64,000 bases of DNA from NCBI RefSeq assembly GCF_024519285.1, contig NZ_JAMZCY010000001.1, positions 1,178,001 through 1,242,000 on the forward strand, in the 5' to 3' direction. A model generated the notes under the pieces. That model searched no databases and had not been told where the DNA came from. It saw only the letters and a list, made by a program, of their open reading frames with translations. The DNA is from Cohnella sp. WQ 127256. GTDB lineage: Bacteria > Bacillota > Bacilli > Paenibacillales > Paenibacillaceae. This document shows positions 44,447 to 53,001 of this stretch, piece by piece. The translations under genes were made by a program, and so were the position numbers. How positions within the stretch are numbered: the stretch's first letter is position 1; every line of letters starts with the position of its first letter.

Positions 44447-46295
44447 TAATGTGTTGCGCAATAAGCGCACATACGCCGCCTACTTTCTTAGCAGTGCGTT
44501 CTCCGTCATGGTTTTCTTCGTCTATGCTGTATTTGCCTTTCATCCTGCGCTAGGAAGCGGGGGAATCAAGAAGCAGATTACATCAGGTATGCAATTTGCC
44601 GAGGTGCTCATATACGTATTTTCGTTCTTCTTTGTTCTATACTCCATGAGCTCATTCCTGAAAACGCGTAAGAAAGAGTTCGGTCTTATGGTCATGCTCG
44701 GGATGACAAATACACAGTTAAGAACGATGGTATTTCTAGAAAATATCATCATTGGCTTCTTCGCAACGCTAGCTGGTATTGGGATGGGCTTAGTGATGTC
44801 TAAGATCATGCTACTTGCAGCAGAAAACTTCTTGATGCTTGATGAAGCTTTGCCATTTTACATGCCATTTAAGGCTTTAGCTTTGACCTTCGTCGCATTC
44901 GTGGTGTTGTTTGTCCTTATTTCTTTGTTTACCGTGGTCATTCTTAGGACGAACAAGGTCATAGACCTTATTAAGGGTAGCAGCATGCCTAAGAAGGAGC
45001 CGAAGTCGTCCGTTCTGTTGTCTTGGCTCGCGGTCATCCTTTTAGGCGGTGGATATGCGGTTGCATTGGTTGTAAAAGGCATGTTCGTGTTCTATGCGAT
45101 GGTTCCCGTAACTCTGGTCGTTATCGTAGGCACGTATTTCTTGTTTACGCAGTTAAGTGTATATCTCATCCATAAAGGGCGCAATCACCGCTCGTTGTTT
45201 TGGCGTAAGACAAATATGTTATTCCTCTCGGATCTCGCTTACCGGATGAAGGACAATGCACGTACATTTTTTATGGTGGCCATTCTCTCAACCGTATCCT
45301 TCTCTGCGATTGGTTCCTTAGTCGGGTTTAAGACGATGGCGACGGACATGATGACGAAAGAAAATCCGTTTGCTTTTGAATATGTATCCTATAACGACAA
45401 TAAAACAGAGGCTGAGGACGTTGCGTTAATCGATTCTTCTCTTCAAGGTGAAGGAATTTCCTATAATCGTCTGCAAGTCGCAATGTCAGAGCAACAGGTA
45501 AACCATTCAGACCGTAAAGTAATCATTGTAAAGGCTGCGGATTATAACCCCATTGCTTTGGCAGCTAATGAACAAACGGTTAATCTGAAAGATAACGAGT
45601 CCATGATGATTTATTATACAAATTCAATTGCCGGAAATGTTAATACAGGAAACGTAGAGAACGTCGAGCTTGCTGCATTGGAAGGGATAGAACTGAAACC
45701 CCTTGGCAGTATTCCATCGGTTACTCTGCCTATGTATGGGAACTACTATGTCATTTCTGATTCTTTGTTTGATCGGCTTAATCATGATAAGCTCGAAATG
45801 TTCTATGCATTCGATGTAGAGAACATGAAGGGAACCAAAGATGTTGGGGAGAAGCTAACTCAGAAGTTGGTTTCTAGAGGGAATCATTTTATGTCTCTTG
45901 CATATCAATTGCATCAGATGATCCAAGGGTTTGGAGTTGTCTTATTCATCGGCTTATTTATTGGGGCGGTATTCTTTGTAGCTTCTGGAAGCTTCCTATA
46001 CTTCAGACTTTATGCGGATATTACGGATGATAAGCTCAAGTTCAAGTCGATTACTAAAATCGGGTTAACCGATGGAGAATTGTCAAAAATCCTAACGAAA
46101 CAGCTTCTCATCTTGTTCTTCGTTCCGATTGTTGTAGCTGTTGTACATGGAGCTATCGCATTAACTTCTTTACAGAATATGTTCGGATATTCCATGATGA
46201 AGGAGTCTGTTATGGTATTGGGAACATTTGTTCTCATACAGGTGATTTACTTCCTGTTCATAAGAGCCAGATATATTAAGCAGGTCATGGCATAA
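44421..46295 (+). CDS. BceB-type ABC transporter permease
   Basis: 624 residues with ten predicted membrane helices and a large extracellular domain of about 200 residues between helices 7 and 8 (about 310-500), the hallmark of Bce-type permeases. FtsX-type segments include FSFFFVLYSMSSFLKTRKKEFG. It overlaps the ATPase gene, and AGGAGGG precedes the ATG. With the RR, HK and ATPase it completes a Bce resistance module. Confidence 0.93.
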   Translation: MTFRQFAFNNVLRNKRTYAAYFLSSAFSVMVFFVYAVFAFHPALGSGGIKKQITSGMQFAEVLIYVFSFFFVLYSMSSFLKTRKKEFGLMVMLGMTNTQLRTMVFLENIIIGFFATLAGIGMGLVMSKIMLLAAENFLMLDEALPFYMPFKALALTFVAFVVLFVLISLFTVVILRTNKVIDLIKGSSMPKKEPKSSVLLSWLAVILLGGGYAVALVVKGMFVFYAMVPVTLVVIVGTYFLFTQLSVYLIHKGRNHRSLFWRKTNMLFLSDLAYRMKDNARTFFMVAILSTVSFSAIGSLVGFKTMATDMMTKENPFAFEYVSYNDNKTEAEDVALIDSSLQGEGISYNRLQVAMSEQQVNHSDRKVIIVKAADYNPIALAANEQTVNLKDNESMMIYYTNSIAGNVNTGNVENVELAALEGIELKPLGSIPSVTLPMYGNYYVISDSLFDRLNHDKLEMFYAFDVENMKGTKDVGEKLTQKLVSRGNHFMSLAYQLHQMIQGFGVVLFIGLFIGAVFFVASGSFLYFRLYADITDDKLKFKSITKIGLTDGELSKILTKQLLILFFVPIVVAVVHGAIALTSLQNMFGYSMMKESVMVLGTFVLIQVIYFLFIRARYIKQVMA

Positions 46296-46314
46296 GGGAA
46301 GGGCGACTGTCAAA

Positions 46315-46989
46315 ATGGATGTAGCGAAGAGAAAAGCACTCATTGTTGGTGGAACTGGGCTTATCGGGAACCAATTATTACAGTTATTGCTACAATCAGA
46401 AGCTTATGAGAGTGTAATCGTATTGATTCGTAAACCATTAGCGATCAATCATCCGAAGCTCATTCAAAAAGTGGTTGATTTTGATGATTTGGATAATGGA
46501 GAACAAATGTTCGGTGTTGACGATGTTTTTTGCTGTCTTGGAACGACAATTAAGAAGGCTGGATCTAAAGAAGCCTTTTTGAAGGTTGATTTTGACTATC
46601 CATTACAAGTGGCACAGTTGGCAAAAGAGAATGGTGCAACACAGTTTCTAATTGTAACCGCAATGGGGGCTGATCGTCATTCCCGTGTCTTTTACAGCCG
46701 AGTGAAAGGTGAAATAGAAGAGGCATTGAAGCGGGTTAAGTTCCCATCGTTGCATATTTTTCATCCTTCTTTATTGCTTGGCAAACGAAATGAATTTCGC
46801 TTTGGAGAAAAGGTCGCAGAGATCATTAGTCCTATACTTTCACCGCTGTTAAGAGGGAAATTAAGCAAATACAAGCCGATACAAGCGAAAGATGTAGCTC
46901 AAGCTATGGTCCGCATTGCGACTGATAATCGTAAAGGTGAGTTTGTATATGAGTGGAAACAAATGATGAGTGATGGATCAGTTAAGTAA
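46315..46989 (+). CDS. NAD(P)-binding epimerase-like oxidoreductase (HTATIP2/YraR type)
   Basis: 224 residues, an atypical short-chain dehydrogenase. The nucleotide-binding motif is LIVGGTGLIGNQLLQLL; DVFCCLGTTIKKAGSKEAF and FLIVTAMGADRHSRVFYSRVKGE supply the Ser and YxxxK-like SRVKGE region, with HIFHPSLLLG after it. The biological substrate is unknown. It follows the permease gene by 19 bp and may be cotranscribed with it. Confidence 0.85.
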   Translation: MDVAKRKALIVGGTGLIGNQLLQLLLQSEAYESVIVLIRKPLAINHPKLIQKVVDFDDLDNGEQMFGVDDVFCCLGTTIKKAGSKEAFLKVDFDYPLQVAQLAKENGATQFLIVTAMGADRHSRVFYSRVKGEIEEALKRVKFPSLHIFHPSLLLGKRNEFRFGEKVAEIISPILSPLLRGKLSKYKPIQAKDVAQAMVRIATDNRKGEFVYEWKQMMSDGSVK

Positions 46990-47008
46990 GTGGAACAAAG
47001 AGTGAATG

Positions 47009-47061
47009 AGGGCAACTCCCACAGATCAGATTTCTGCTGATCTATGGGATTGCCCTTTTTT
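47009..47061 (+). terminator. Rho-independent terminator between convergent genes
   Basis: A long stem: AGGGCAA and an inner CCCACAGATCAG pair with CTGATCTATGGG and TTGCCCT, followed by TTTTTATAG. Its T-run overlaps the aroA stop on the other strand. Confidence 0.9.
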
Positions 47062-48136
47062 ATAGTAATCCCGAATTCTTAACATCTGTATAGAAGCGAC
47101 TGAATTCCTCAAAATTCAGTTGTTGTGCTGCATCGGATAAAGCAACAGCTGGATTCGGATGAACTTCAATCATAATGCCATCAGCTCCAGCAGCCAAAGC
47201 TGCCTTAGCGCATGGCGCCATAATATCCTTGCGACCAGTAGAATGAGTAACGTCTACGAGCACCGGCAGATGTGTTTCTTGCTTGAGGATCGGTACAGCC
47301 GATATATCTAAGGTGTTGCGGGTTGCCCTCTCATAGGTGCGGATTCCGCGTTCTATCAACATAACCTGGGTATTCCCACGAGATACGATGTATTCCGCAG
47401 CATGAACAAATTCATCCAGCGTTGCAGCTAAACCACGTTTGAGAAGGATCGGAGTACGAACGTCGCCAGCAGCCTTTAGTAATTCGAAGTTGTGCATGTT
47501 CCTTGCGCCGATCTGAATGACATCAATGTATTCGCTAGCCAACTCGATATGTGCAGGATCCACAATTTCACTTATCGTTTTGAGTCCAAACTCGGATGCA
47601 ACCTCCTTCAATATACGTAGACCTTCAATGCCTAAGCCTTGGAAGTCATAAGGTGACGTTCTCGGTTTGAACGCACCACCACGCATAACGGTGATACCGG
47701 CTTCTTTGAGAGCAATCGCCACTTGGCGAACCTGCTCATAGCTTTCAACAGAGCAGGGACCAGCCACCATCATCGGTTTTCCAGCTCCGATCGTGACATC
47801 CCCAAGAGTGATCACTGTATTTTCCTTCTGTTTCTTGCGGCTGACTAGCAAATGCTTCTGATGGTCTGATTCTTGAAGCTTTAATGAAGCTTGAAAGATT
47901 TGCTTAAATAGATGACGCACGGTGTCGTGCTCGAATGGACCTGTATTTTGAGAAACGAGCTCTTCAAGCATGAGCTTTTCACGTACGGGATCAAATTTAG
48001 GGACTCCTTGTTTTACTTTCTCCAGACCGATCTCTTGAGCGATACGTGCCCGTTCTGACAATAGCTCAAGCACCTGAAGATTAATTGTATCAAGCTTTCC
48101 CCGTAGTTGTTCCAAATGGCTCTGACTCTTGGTCAT
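47060..48136 (-). CDS. aroA: bifunctional chorismate mutase / DAHP synthase
   Basis: 358 residues. An AroQ-type chorismate mutase domain (about 5-85; [35 protein letters not shown]) is fused to a type Ib DAHP synthase (about 110-355) with [43 protein letters not shown] and [12 protein letters not shown]. It begins the shikimate pathway; in this fusion the mutase domain usually gives feedback control. ATG at 48136 has AAGGAGGAG upstream; a longer frame exists but lacks a site. A T-box leader lies directly upstream. Confidence 0.95.
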   Translation of the reverse strand: MTKSQSHLEQLRGKLDTINLQVLELLSERARIAQEIGLEKVKQGVPKFDPVREKLMLEELVSQNTGPFEHDTVRHLFKQIFQASLKLQESDHQKHLLVSRKKQKENTVITLGDVTIGAGKPMMVAGPCSVESYEQVRQVAIALKEAGITVMRGGAFKPRTSPYDFQGLGIEGLRILKEVASEFGLKTISEIVDPAHIELASEYIDVIQIGARNMHNFELLKAAGDVRTPILLKRGLAATLDEFVHAAEYIVSRGNTQVMLIERGIRTYERATRNTLDISAVPILKQETHLPVLVDVTHSTGRKDIMAPCAKAALAAGADGIMIEVHPNPAVALSDAAQQLNFEEFSRFYTDVKNSGLL

Positions 48137-48167
48137 GTAAATCTCCTCCTTAGGTTTATGAAAATGC

Positions 48168-48420
48168 AAAAAACTCCCCGCCGCAAGGGACGAGGAGTCG
48201 TGGTACCACCCTAATTTAGAAATGAGCTAATAACGAATAGCACCATTTCACTTAGCCCTGTAACGTAGGGGATACGGATATTCCTACCGCCTGCCATGTC
48301 ATAGCAAACATTCAGATATCAGCTCCGGAATGAACTTCAGCGAGATGTACTTTCGGCTGCTTTCAGTCGGTGGCAGGCCGTCCCTGTAACGTACTTTTCT
48401 CCGCTTACTCTTTCCATCGG
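48168..48420 (-). promoter_or_regulatory. T-box riboswitch controlling aroA
   Basis: Read on the minus strand, the leader has a long stem I region, then the T-box AGGGTGGTACCACG (48199-48212) and a strong terminator (ACTCC-rich stem, 48168-48198, with TTTTTT). The TGG in the T-box loop would pair with an uncharged tRNA acceptor end. In the stem I 3' side, GAAGTTCA (48331-48338) places UUC, a phenylalanine codon, in a plausible specifier position (48332-48334). The antiterminator forms when uncharged tRNA binds, switching on aroA when the amino acid is short. The class is certain; the specifier is an estimate. Confidence 0.92.
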
Positions 48421-48459
48421 TGCTTGTGTTAATTAATGGTGAAACTAATTAATACGCAT

Positions 48460-48487
48460 TGTATAACAAGAGATAAGAGCGTGACAA
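48460..48487 (-). promoter_or_regulatory. promoter of the T-box-aroA unit
   Basis: On the minus strand TTGTCA (48482-48487) is separated by 16 bp from TATACA (48460-48465), about 40 bp before the start of T-box stem I. Confidence 0.65.
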
Positions 48488-48720
48488 GCACGTGATTTAA
48501 AGCGTAATTGCTTTATTGCGGTGAAGAATCATGTCGCGCCGATATCTATCCATCTAGGAAATTAGATCCAACCTGAGAGTTAGATAGCTCTTGAGTTGTC
48601 AGTTCCTGTCATCACAATACAAAATTATCCCTATATGATAGGAAAATGCTCTACCAATATTTTACTGCCATTATATAATCTAGTTGTTATGACTCAACCA
48701 CTCTAGGAGGTCCACTATTT

Positions 48721-50037
48721 ATGAAAAAAAGTCATCTGCTCATTCCGCTAAGCACGATCCTTGCAGCAACGACAGTCATTGGTTCGGTTGGCGCAGCAGA
48801 AAAAAGTGTAACCTTGGTTGTAAGGCATACGCAATTGGGTGAGGCGAAACAACAACGCCTCAATATTCTAAACGATGTTTTGAAAGGGGTTACAAAGGAA
48901 GTCTCCGGAGTTACTTTCAAGTTAGACGGCGTAGATTCCGACGTAAACCGCAAAGAGAAACTGCGCTCGGAAATGGCAACTGATTCTGCTCCGGCAATTT
49001 TCGATCTGTTTGGTGGAGCCGATACGCAGTTGTATGCTTCTGAAGGAAAGCTTTTGGATTTAACCCCTATTATTAAAGAGCTTGGCTTACAAAATAAATT
49101 CATTTCATTAGGTGAGTTTACGGTAGACGGTAAAGTATACGGTCTTCCGATCGGCGGTTTCCAAGAAGGTTACTTCTACAACAAACAATACTTTACACAA
49201 AACAAGCTGCAAGTTCCTAAAACATTAGACGAGCTTGAAAAGCTGGCCGAAACCATTAAAAAGAAGGGGAAAACTCCTTTTGCGCAAGCATCCAAACAAG
49301 CTTGGGTAGCACTAATGACAGCTAATACATTGTGGTCCCGTTATGCAGGACCGGAAATTACTTACGGATTTGCAACCGGCAAAACCAAATGGAATAGTCC
49401 TGAGATGGTCGCAGCTTTCACAAAGTACTCGGATTGGGTTAAAAAAGGCTACTTCAAAAAAGGTGAACTTGGTCTAGAGTACGCTGAACAACGCAATCAA
49501 CTCATTCGCGGCGAAGCGATCATGATGTATGATGGCTCATGGGCTTCAAGCGTATTCGCAGATGTTAAACAAGCTGGTAAAATGACTAACCAAGTGGGAT
49601 ACTTCCCAATGCCTAAAGCAACTAACGGCAAGGGCAGTCAGACTGCAGTAAACGGCGGTTTCTCTAACGGTTATGGTTTCTCGGCAAAAGTTAAGGATAA
49701 TGCTAAACAATTAGCAGCAGTTAAATCATTCATCAAAAACATGTATAACGACACGATGCAAATTCGCGGACTTGAAGCAGACGGCGTATTGCCTTCTATG
49801 AAAGTAGATAGCGGAAAAATTGCAAAAGCAAAAGTTTCTGACCTAGTGAAAGAAATTATTGCAGTAGGCAACAAAGCAAACGGTGCATTCCCGGCATTCG
49901 ATGCTCTCGTTCAACCAGACGTGAACACGGCCATTAGTGAAGGAATTCAAAAATTAATCGGCGGGAAAACCACTGCTAAGAAAATGCTAGACGACGTTCA
50001 AGATGTTCAAGAAGAGGCAAACGAAGACGCTGAGTAA
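48721..50037 (+). CDS. sugar ABC transporter substrate-binding protein without lipobox
   Basis: 438 residues of the CUT1 type: AIFDLFGGADTQLYASEG, YGLPIGGFQEGYFYNKQYF and RGEAIMMYDGSWASSVF are typical. The N-terminus (MKKSHLLIPLSTILAATT) is a signal peptide, but it ends in SVGAAEKS with a signal peptidase I-like site. No Cys is present, so the protein lacks the lipid anchor usual in Gram-positive bacteria. TATAAT at 48674-48679 is a probable -10 and CTAGGAGG precedes the ATG. The very acidic C-terminus (EEANEDAE) is also unusual. It should serve the two permeases that follow. Confidence 0.92.
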   Translation: MKKSHLLIPLSTILAATTVIGSVGAAEKSVTLVVRHTQLGEAKQQRLNILNDVLKGVTKEVSGVTFKLDGVDSDVNRKEKLRSEMATDSAPAIFDLFGGADTQLYASEGKLLDLTPIIKELGLQNKFISLGEFTVDGKVYGLPIGGFQEGYFYNKQYFTQNKLQVPKTLDELEKLAETIKKKGKTPFAQASKQAWVALMTANTLWSRYAGPEITYGFATGKTKWNSPEMVAAFTKYSDWVKKGYFKKGELGLEYAEQRNQLIRGEAIMMYDGSWASSVFADVKQAGKMTNQVGYFPMPKATNGKGSQTAVNGGFSNGYGFSAKVKDNAKQLAAVKSFIKNMYNDTMQIRGLEADGVLPSMKVDSGKIAKAKVSDLVKEIIAVGNKANGAFPAFDALVQPDVNTAISEGIQKLIGGKTTAKKMLDDVQDVQEEANEDAE

Positions 50038-50063
50038 TTATCGAAATGCAAGATGAGTAGAAG

Positions 50064-50098
50064 AGTACCACCCGCCTAAGAGTGGGTGGTACTTTTTA
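50064..50098 (+). terminator. terminator-like hairpin between binding-protein and permease genes
   Basis: A perfect 10-bp stem (AGTACCACCC with GGGTGGTACT), 10-nt loop, and a T-run (TTTTT). It looks like a true terminator but lies inside the operon, so partial readthrough is expected. Confidence 0.85.
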
Positions 50099-50143
50099 TA
50101 AGAACGATCAGACGAGTACAAGTCAGACTTCACGGAGGTAACA

Positions 50144-51025
50144 ATGAATAAAGCATTAAGAAAACCTATGACTTATATATTCTTTATGTTGCCCATTCTC
50201 ATACTCTATATCTTATTTTTCATATATCCGATGGTCGATGCTTTTGCCAAAGGCTTTACGAAATGGAACGGCATTGGAACGGCTGAGTTTAATGGAATGA
50301 AAAACTTTGAAAAAGCATTTTCAGATGATAAATTTTGGAATTCAGTCAAAAACAATAGTTACTTCATTTTGTTCTCTGTTTTCGTGCAAGTCCCGATCAT
50401 CGTATTTTTCTCTCTATTGATCAGCAATGTAAAAAAACTCAAGGGATTATACAAAACAGCCGTATTTGTTCCCTCCGTCATGTCAACCGCGGTAGTCGGT
50501 ATTTTGTGGAGTTTCATCTACGAGCCTGATATCGGCTTGTTTAATATACTCCTGACGAAAATGGGATTTGATCCGGTTATGTGGTTATCTGAACCCAAAT
50601 GGGCCATGATTTCAATTTTGATTACGAATGCCTGGCAGTGGACAGGGTTCTATATTGTCATGGTTCTTGCCGCGATCTTATCGATTCCAAAGGAAATCGA
50701 TGAAGCCGCTGTAATTGATGGGGCTAACGGTTTTCAACGCGGAATCCGAATTACGATGCCTCTGATCATGCCTATTATTTCCGTTGTTATTATGCTCTCC
50801 ATCGCAGGTGCGATGAAAGCGGCCGATATTGTTATCGTCATGACCAAGGGTGGCCCTGGGGGAGCAACGGATGTTATGGCAACCTACATGATCAAGTATG
50901 GAATAACGAACGTGAAGTATGGTTACGGCAACGCTATCGCTGTGTTAATTTTTGTTTTCACTCTAATCATTACAGTGTTGTATCAGTTATTGATTGCTAG
51001 AAGAAGCGAAAGGGTCGAATACTAA
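50144..51025 (+). CDS. sugar ABC transporter permease, MalF/UgpA type
   Basis: 293 residues and six helices, with the EAA loop EIDEAAVIDGANGFQRGIRI. The first helix is YIFFMLPILILYILFFIYP. CGGAGG lies before the ATG. Its TAA overlaps the next ATG by one base. It is the only possible entry route, with its partner, for the binding protein upstream; no regulator or hydrolase gene accompanies this third system. Confidence 0.93.
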   Translation: MNKALRKPMTYIFFMLPILILYILFFIYPMVDAFAKGFTKWNGIGTAEFNGMKNFEKAFSDDKFWNSVKNNSYFILFSVFVQVPIIVFFSLLISNVKKLKGLYKTAVFVPSVMSTAVVGILWSFIYEPDIGLFNILLTKMGFDPVMWLSEPKWAMISILITNAWQWTGFYIVMVLAAILSIPKEIDEAAVIDGANGFQRGIRITMPLIMPIISVVIMLSIAGAMKAADIVIVMTKGGPGGATDVMATYMIKYGITNVKYGYGNAIAVLIFVFTLIITVLYQLLIARRSERVEY

Positions 51026-51858
51026 TGATGATAAGATCGATGAAAAAAAGTGTCAGTCACATTATTTTACTTGTCTACTTGATCGCGATTCTTTATCCGT
51101 TCCTGTTCGTTCTCTTTTCGTCTTTTAAGACGGATAATCAGGCGATTGCGAGCAATCCATTTGGTCTCCCATCCTCGTTTCATTTTGAAAATTATAAAGA
51201 AGCATGGGTGAACGCGAAAATTAACGTGTATTTTTTTAATAGTTTGTATATCGCAACGCTTTGCTCAATCGCAACCATCATCATTTCCTCCCTGGCAGCA
51301 TTTGCGATTACACGGATGCGTTATTTGAAAATAAGCAAGGGAATGTTCCAATTTATACTGATCGGCATGCTCATTCCGGGAAATGCCTTACTACTACCTA
51401 TTTACATATTGCTAAAAGACACATCTATTTTAGGTACCCATTTGGCGCTCATCATTCCCTATACCGCTGGAGCCATTCCATTTACGGTAATTATATTGTC
51501 TGCATTTATGCGATCTATACCAGGTGAGCTTGAAGAAGCTTCTGTCATGGATGGCTTGAGTGCAAAGGGGATTTTCACTAAAATTATTTTACCTATTACA
51601 GTGCCAGCCTTGGTAACCGTGTTTATTGTTAACTTCATTGGAAACTGGAACGAGTTTCTGATGGCTAACTTCTTCATCTCTACGGATGAATTAAGGACAC
51701 TGCCTGTAGGAATGGTCGGTTTCCGCGATATCTATAATACGAATTATGCTCAAATGTCAGCAGGGATTGTATACAGCATCGTTCCGGTCATGATTATCTA
51801 TGGCGTTTTACAAAAACAAATTATTGAAGGCTTAACGGCAGGCAGTGTAAAAGGCTGA
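51025..51858 (+). CDS. sugar ABC transporter permease, MalG/UgpE type
   Basis: 277 residues and six helices, with the EAA loop ELEEASVMDGLSAKGIFTKI and the C-terminal IEGLTAGSVKG. Three ATGs lie close together (51025, 51028, 51040); the first overlaps the upstream stop and I take it, with AAAGGG 14 nt before. No ATPase gene follows, as in the other two systems. Confidence 0.92.
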   Translation: MMIRSMKKSVSHIILLVYLIAILYPFLFVLFSSFKTDNQAIASNPFGLPSSFHFENYKEAWVNAKINVYFFNSLYIATLCSIATIIISSLAAFAITRMRYLKISKGMFQFILIGMLIPGNALLLPIYILLKDTSILGTHLALIIPYTAGAIPFTVIILSAFMRSIPGELEEASVMDGLSAKGIFTKIILPITVPALVTVFIVNFIGNWNEFLMANFFISTDELRTLPVGMVGFRDIYNTNYAQMSAGIVYSIVPVMIIYGVLQKQIIEGLTAGSVKG

Positions 51859-51904
51859 TCATCTTAATAGACATTAGAGTTAATGAAATCCGCGTAGTTG
51901 ATAT

Positions 51905-51989
51905 GATCCCCTTAGGGTTGACAGGGAAGTAAGGTCCAGATAGGTTAAGTTTTTGGACTTTACACCTGTTAAACTAGAGGGGATTTTTT
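51905..51989 (+). terminator. unusually long terminator hairpin
   Basis: The arms 51905-51936 and 51954-51984 pair over about 30 positions with a few mismatches and one small bulge; the inner part is AAGGTCCA with TGGACTTT and the base is ATCCCC with GGGGAT, followed by TTTTTT. It is much longer than other terminators here and might be a small structured RNA or a MITE-like relic. Confidence 0.7.
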
Positions 51990-52213
51990 CATGGTTTTTT
52001 TATCCATGTAACCTAATGATAAGGTGGCGGAGGAGGGTTATTAATGGGATTAAATAAATACTGAACATGAATACATAACATAAATTATGTAAAATAATTC
52101 AACGAAAAACAAATAACTGCTGACGCGCAGTGTTAATGTTTTCATTCTTAGCACGACAATGGGTAGCGAGGATCCTCGTTAATCTTTGTTTGCCGCAAGG
52201 ATCTCGTTACCAG
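51990..52213. other. intergenic region, no gene seen
   Basis: This AT-rich stretch between the ABC operon and the convergent TetR gene contains the palindrome CGAGGATCCTCG at 52167-52178, without a T-run. A 73-codon frame starting at 52130 runs antisense to tetR and lacks a ribosome site. Confidence 0.5.
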
Positions 52214-52762
52214 CTAAAGGCTTCTTCCCAACAAAGTCCCGACTTGTTTAGCCACATCTCTAGGGGGATAGGGCATGCCGTTTTTAATCCACCATTCAAT
52301 GATCCCGACATAAGCCGTTCCCGCATACTGCAACAGGACATCATCGCTTAGCTCCGCGTTTTTGCCGCTGTCTCTGTCGATCTCGCCTTTGAATCCTTCC
52401 ATGAATGCAGCCAACAGCCGAGTTCTGAACGTTAACGGAGCTTCTTTGCTGGCTAGCATCGTCGAGAAGAATAAATAATTTTTCTCGAAATATTCAAAAT
52501 AAGGAATCAGAGCATCGGTCCAATCCAACTCGCACGCCCATTCGCCCATCTCGTCCAATTCGTTCAAATGCATCTCGATGAGTTTATCCAACAAATCGTA
52601 TTTATCCTGATAATGCAGATAGATCGTTCCGCGATTGACGTTCGCCCGGTCCGCAATATCCTGAATGGTGATGTCGTCGAACTTTTTCTCGGTCATCAGG
52701 CCGATGACGGCTTGTTTCAAGGCGTCTTGCGTCTTTGCGATTCTTCGATCTACTTTCGCCAT
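52214..52762 (-). CDS. TetR/AcrR-family transcriptional regulator
   Basis: 182 residues from the ATG at 52762 (MAKVDRRIAKTQDALKQAVI), with AGGTGGG upstream. The helix-turn-helix is ITIQDIADRANVNRGTIYLHYQDKYDLL; the rest is a helical ligand-binding domain ending in IEWWIKNGMPYPPRDVAKQV, close to the YfiR/TetR_C_8-like group. It is divergent from the ADH operon and two palindromes lie between them, so it probably represses that operon and itself. Confidence 0.9.
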   Translation of the reverse strand: MAKVDRRIAKTQDALKQAVIGLMTEKKFDDITIQDIADRANVNRGTIYLHYQDKYDLLDKLIEMHLNELDEMGEWACELDWTDALIPYFEYFEKNYLFFSTMLASKEAPLTFRTRLLAAFMEGFKGEIDRDSGKNAELSDDVLLQYAGTAYVGIIEWWIKNGMPYPPRDVAKQVGTLLGRSL

Positions 52763-52842
52763 CGTACCCACCTGACTTTCTAAAATAATGAACGTCTTCG
52801 ATGGTTTTGTTGATTTATGAACAAGACGCGCTTCATTAACCA

Positions 52843-52870
52843 TTGAACGTACGTTTCAAGCCTCTATAAT
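52843..52870 (+). promoter_or_regulatory. ADH-operon promoter with overlapping TetR-type operator
   Basis: TTGAAC (52843-52848), a 16-bp spacer and TATAAT (52865-52870) form a good promoter facing the ADH gene. The near-palindrome TTGAACGTACGTTTCAA (52843-52859, perfect core AACGTACGTT) covers the -35 box and part of the spacer, so a bound repressor would block it. Confidence 0.7.
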
Positions 52871-52880
52871 AATAGACACA

Positions 52881-52896
52881 AGTTGATTAATCAACT
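52881..52896. promoter_or_regulatory. second palindrome in the tetR-adh gap
   Basis: AGTTGATTAATCAACT is a perfect 16-bp palindrome about 10 bp after the -10 box, at the expected transcript start. It may be a second operator for the same or another regulator. Confidence 0.6.
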
Positions 52897-53001
52897 CTAA
52901 TTGAATTTTTACACTATCGCTTACTATCGTTGATCTTCGGTTTCATCTTCATCTCAGCGAGAAACCGCTTGTTTAATCGCCATTTACAGGAGGGATTGTC
53001 A

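Noticed and set aside
52130-52351. 73-codon ORF antisense to the tetR 3' end
   Set aside because: No ribosome site; the coding signal is on the other strand, where the TetR protein is clear.
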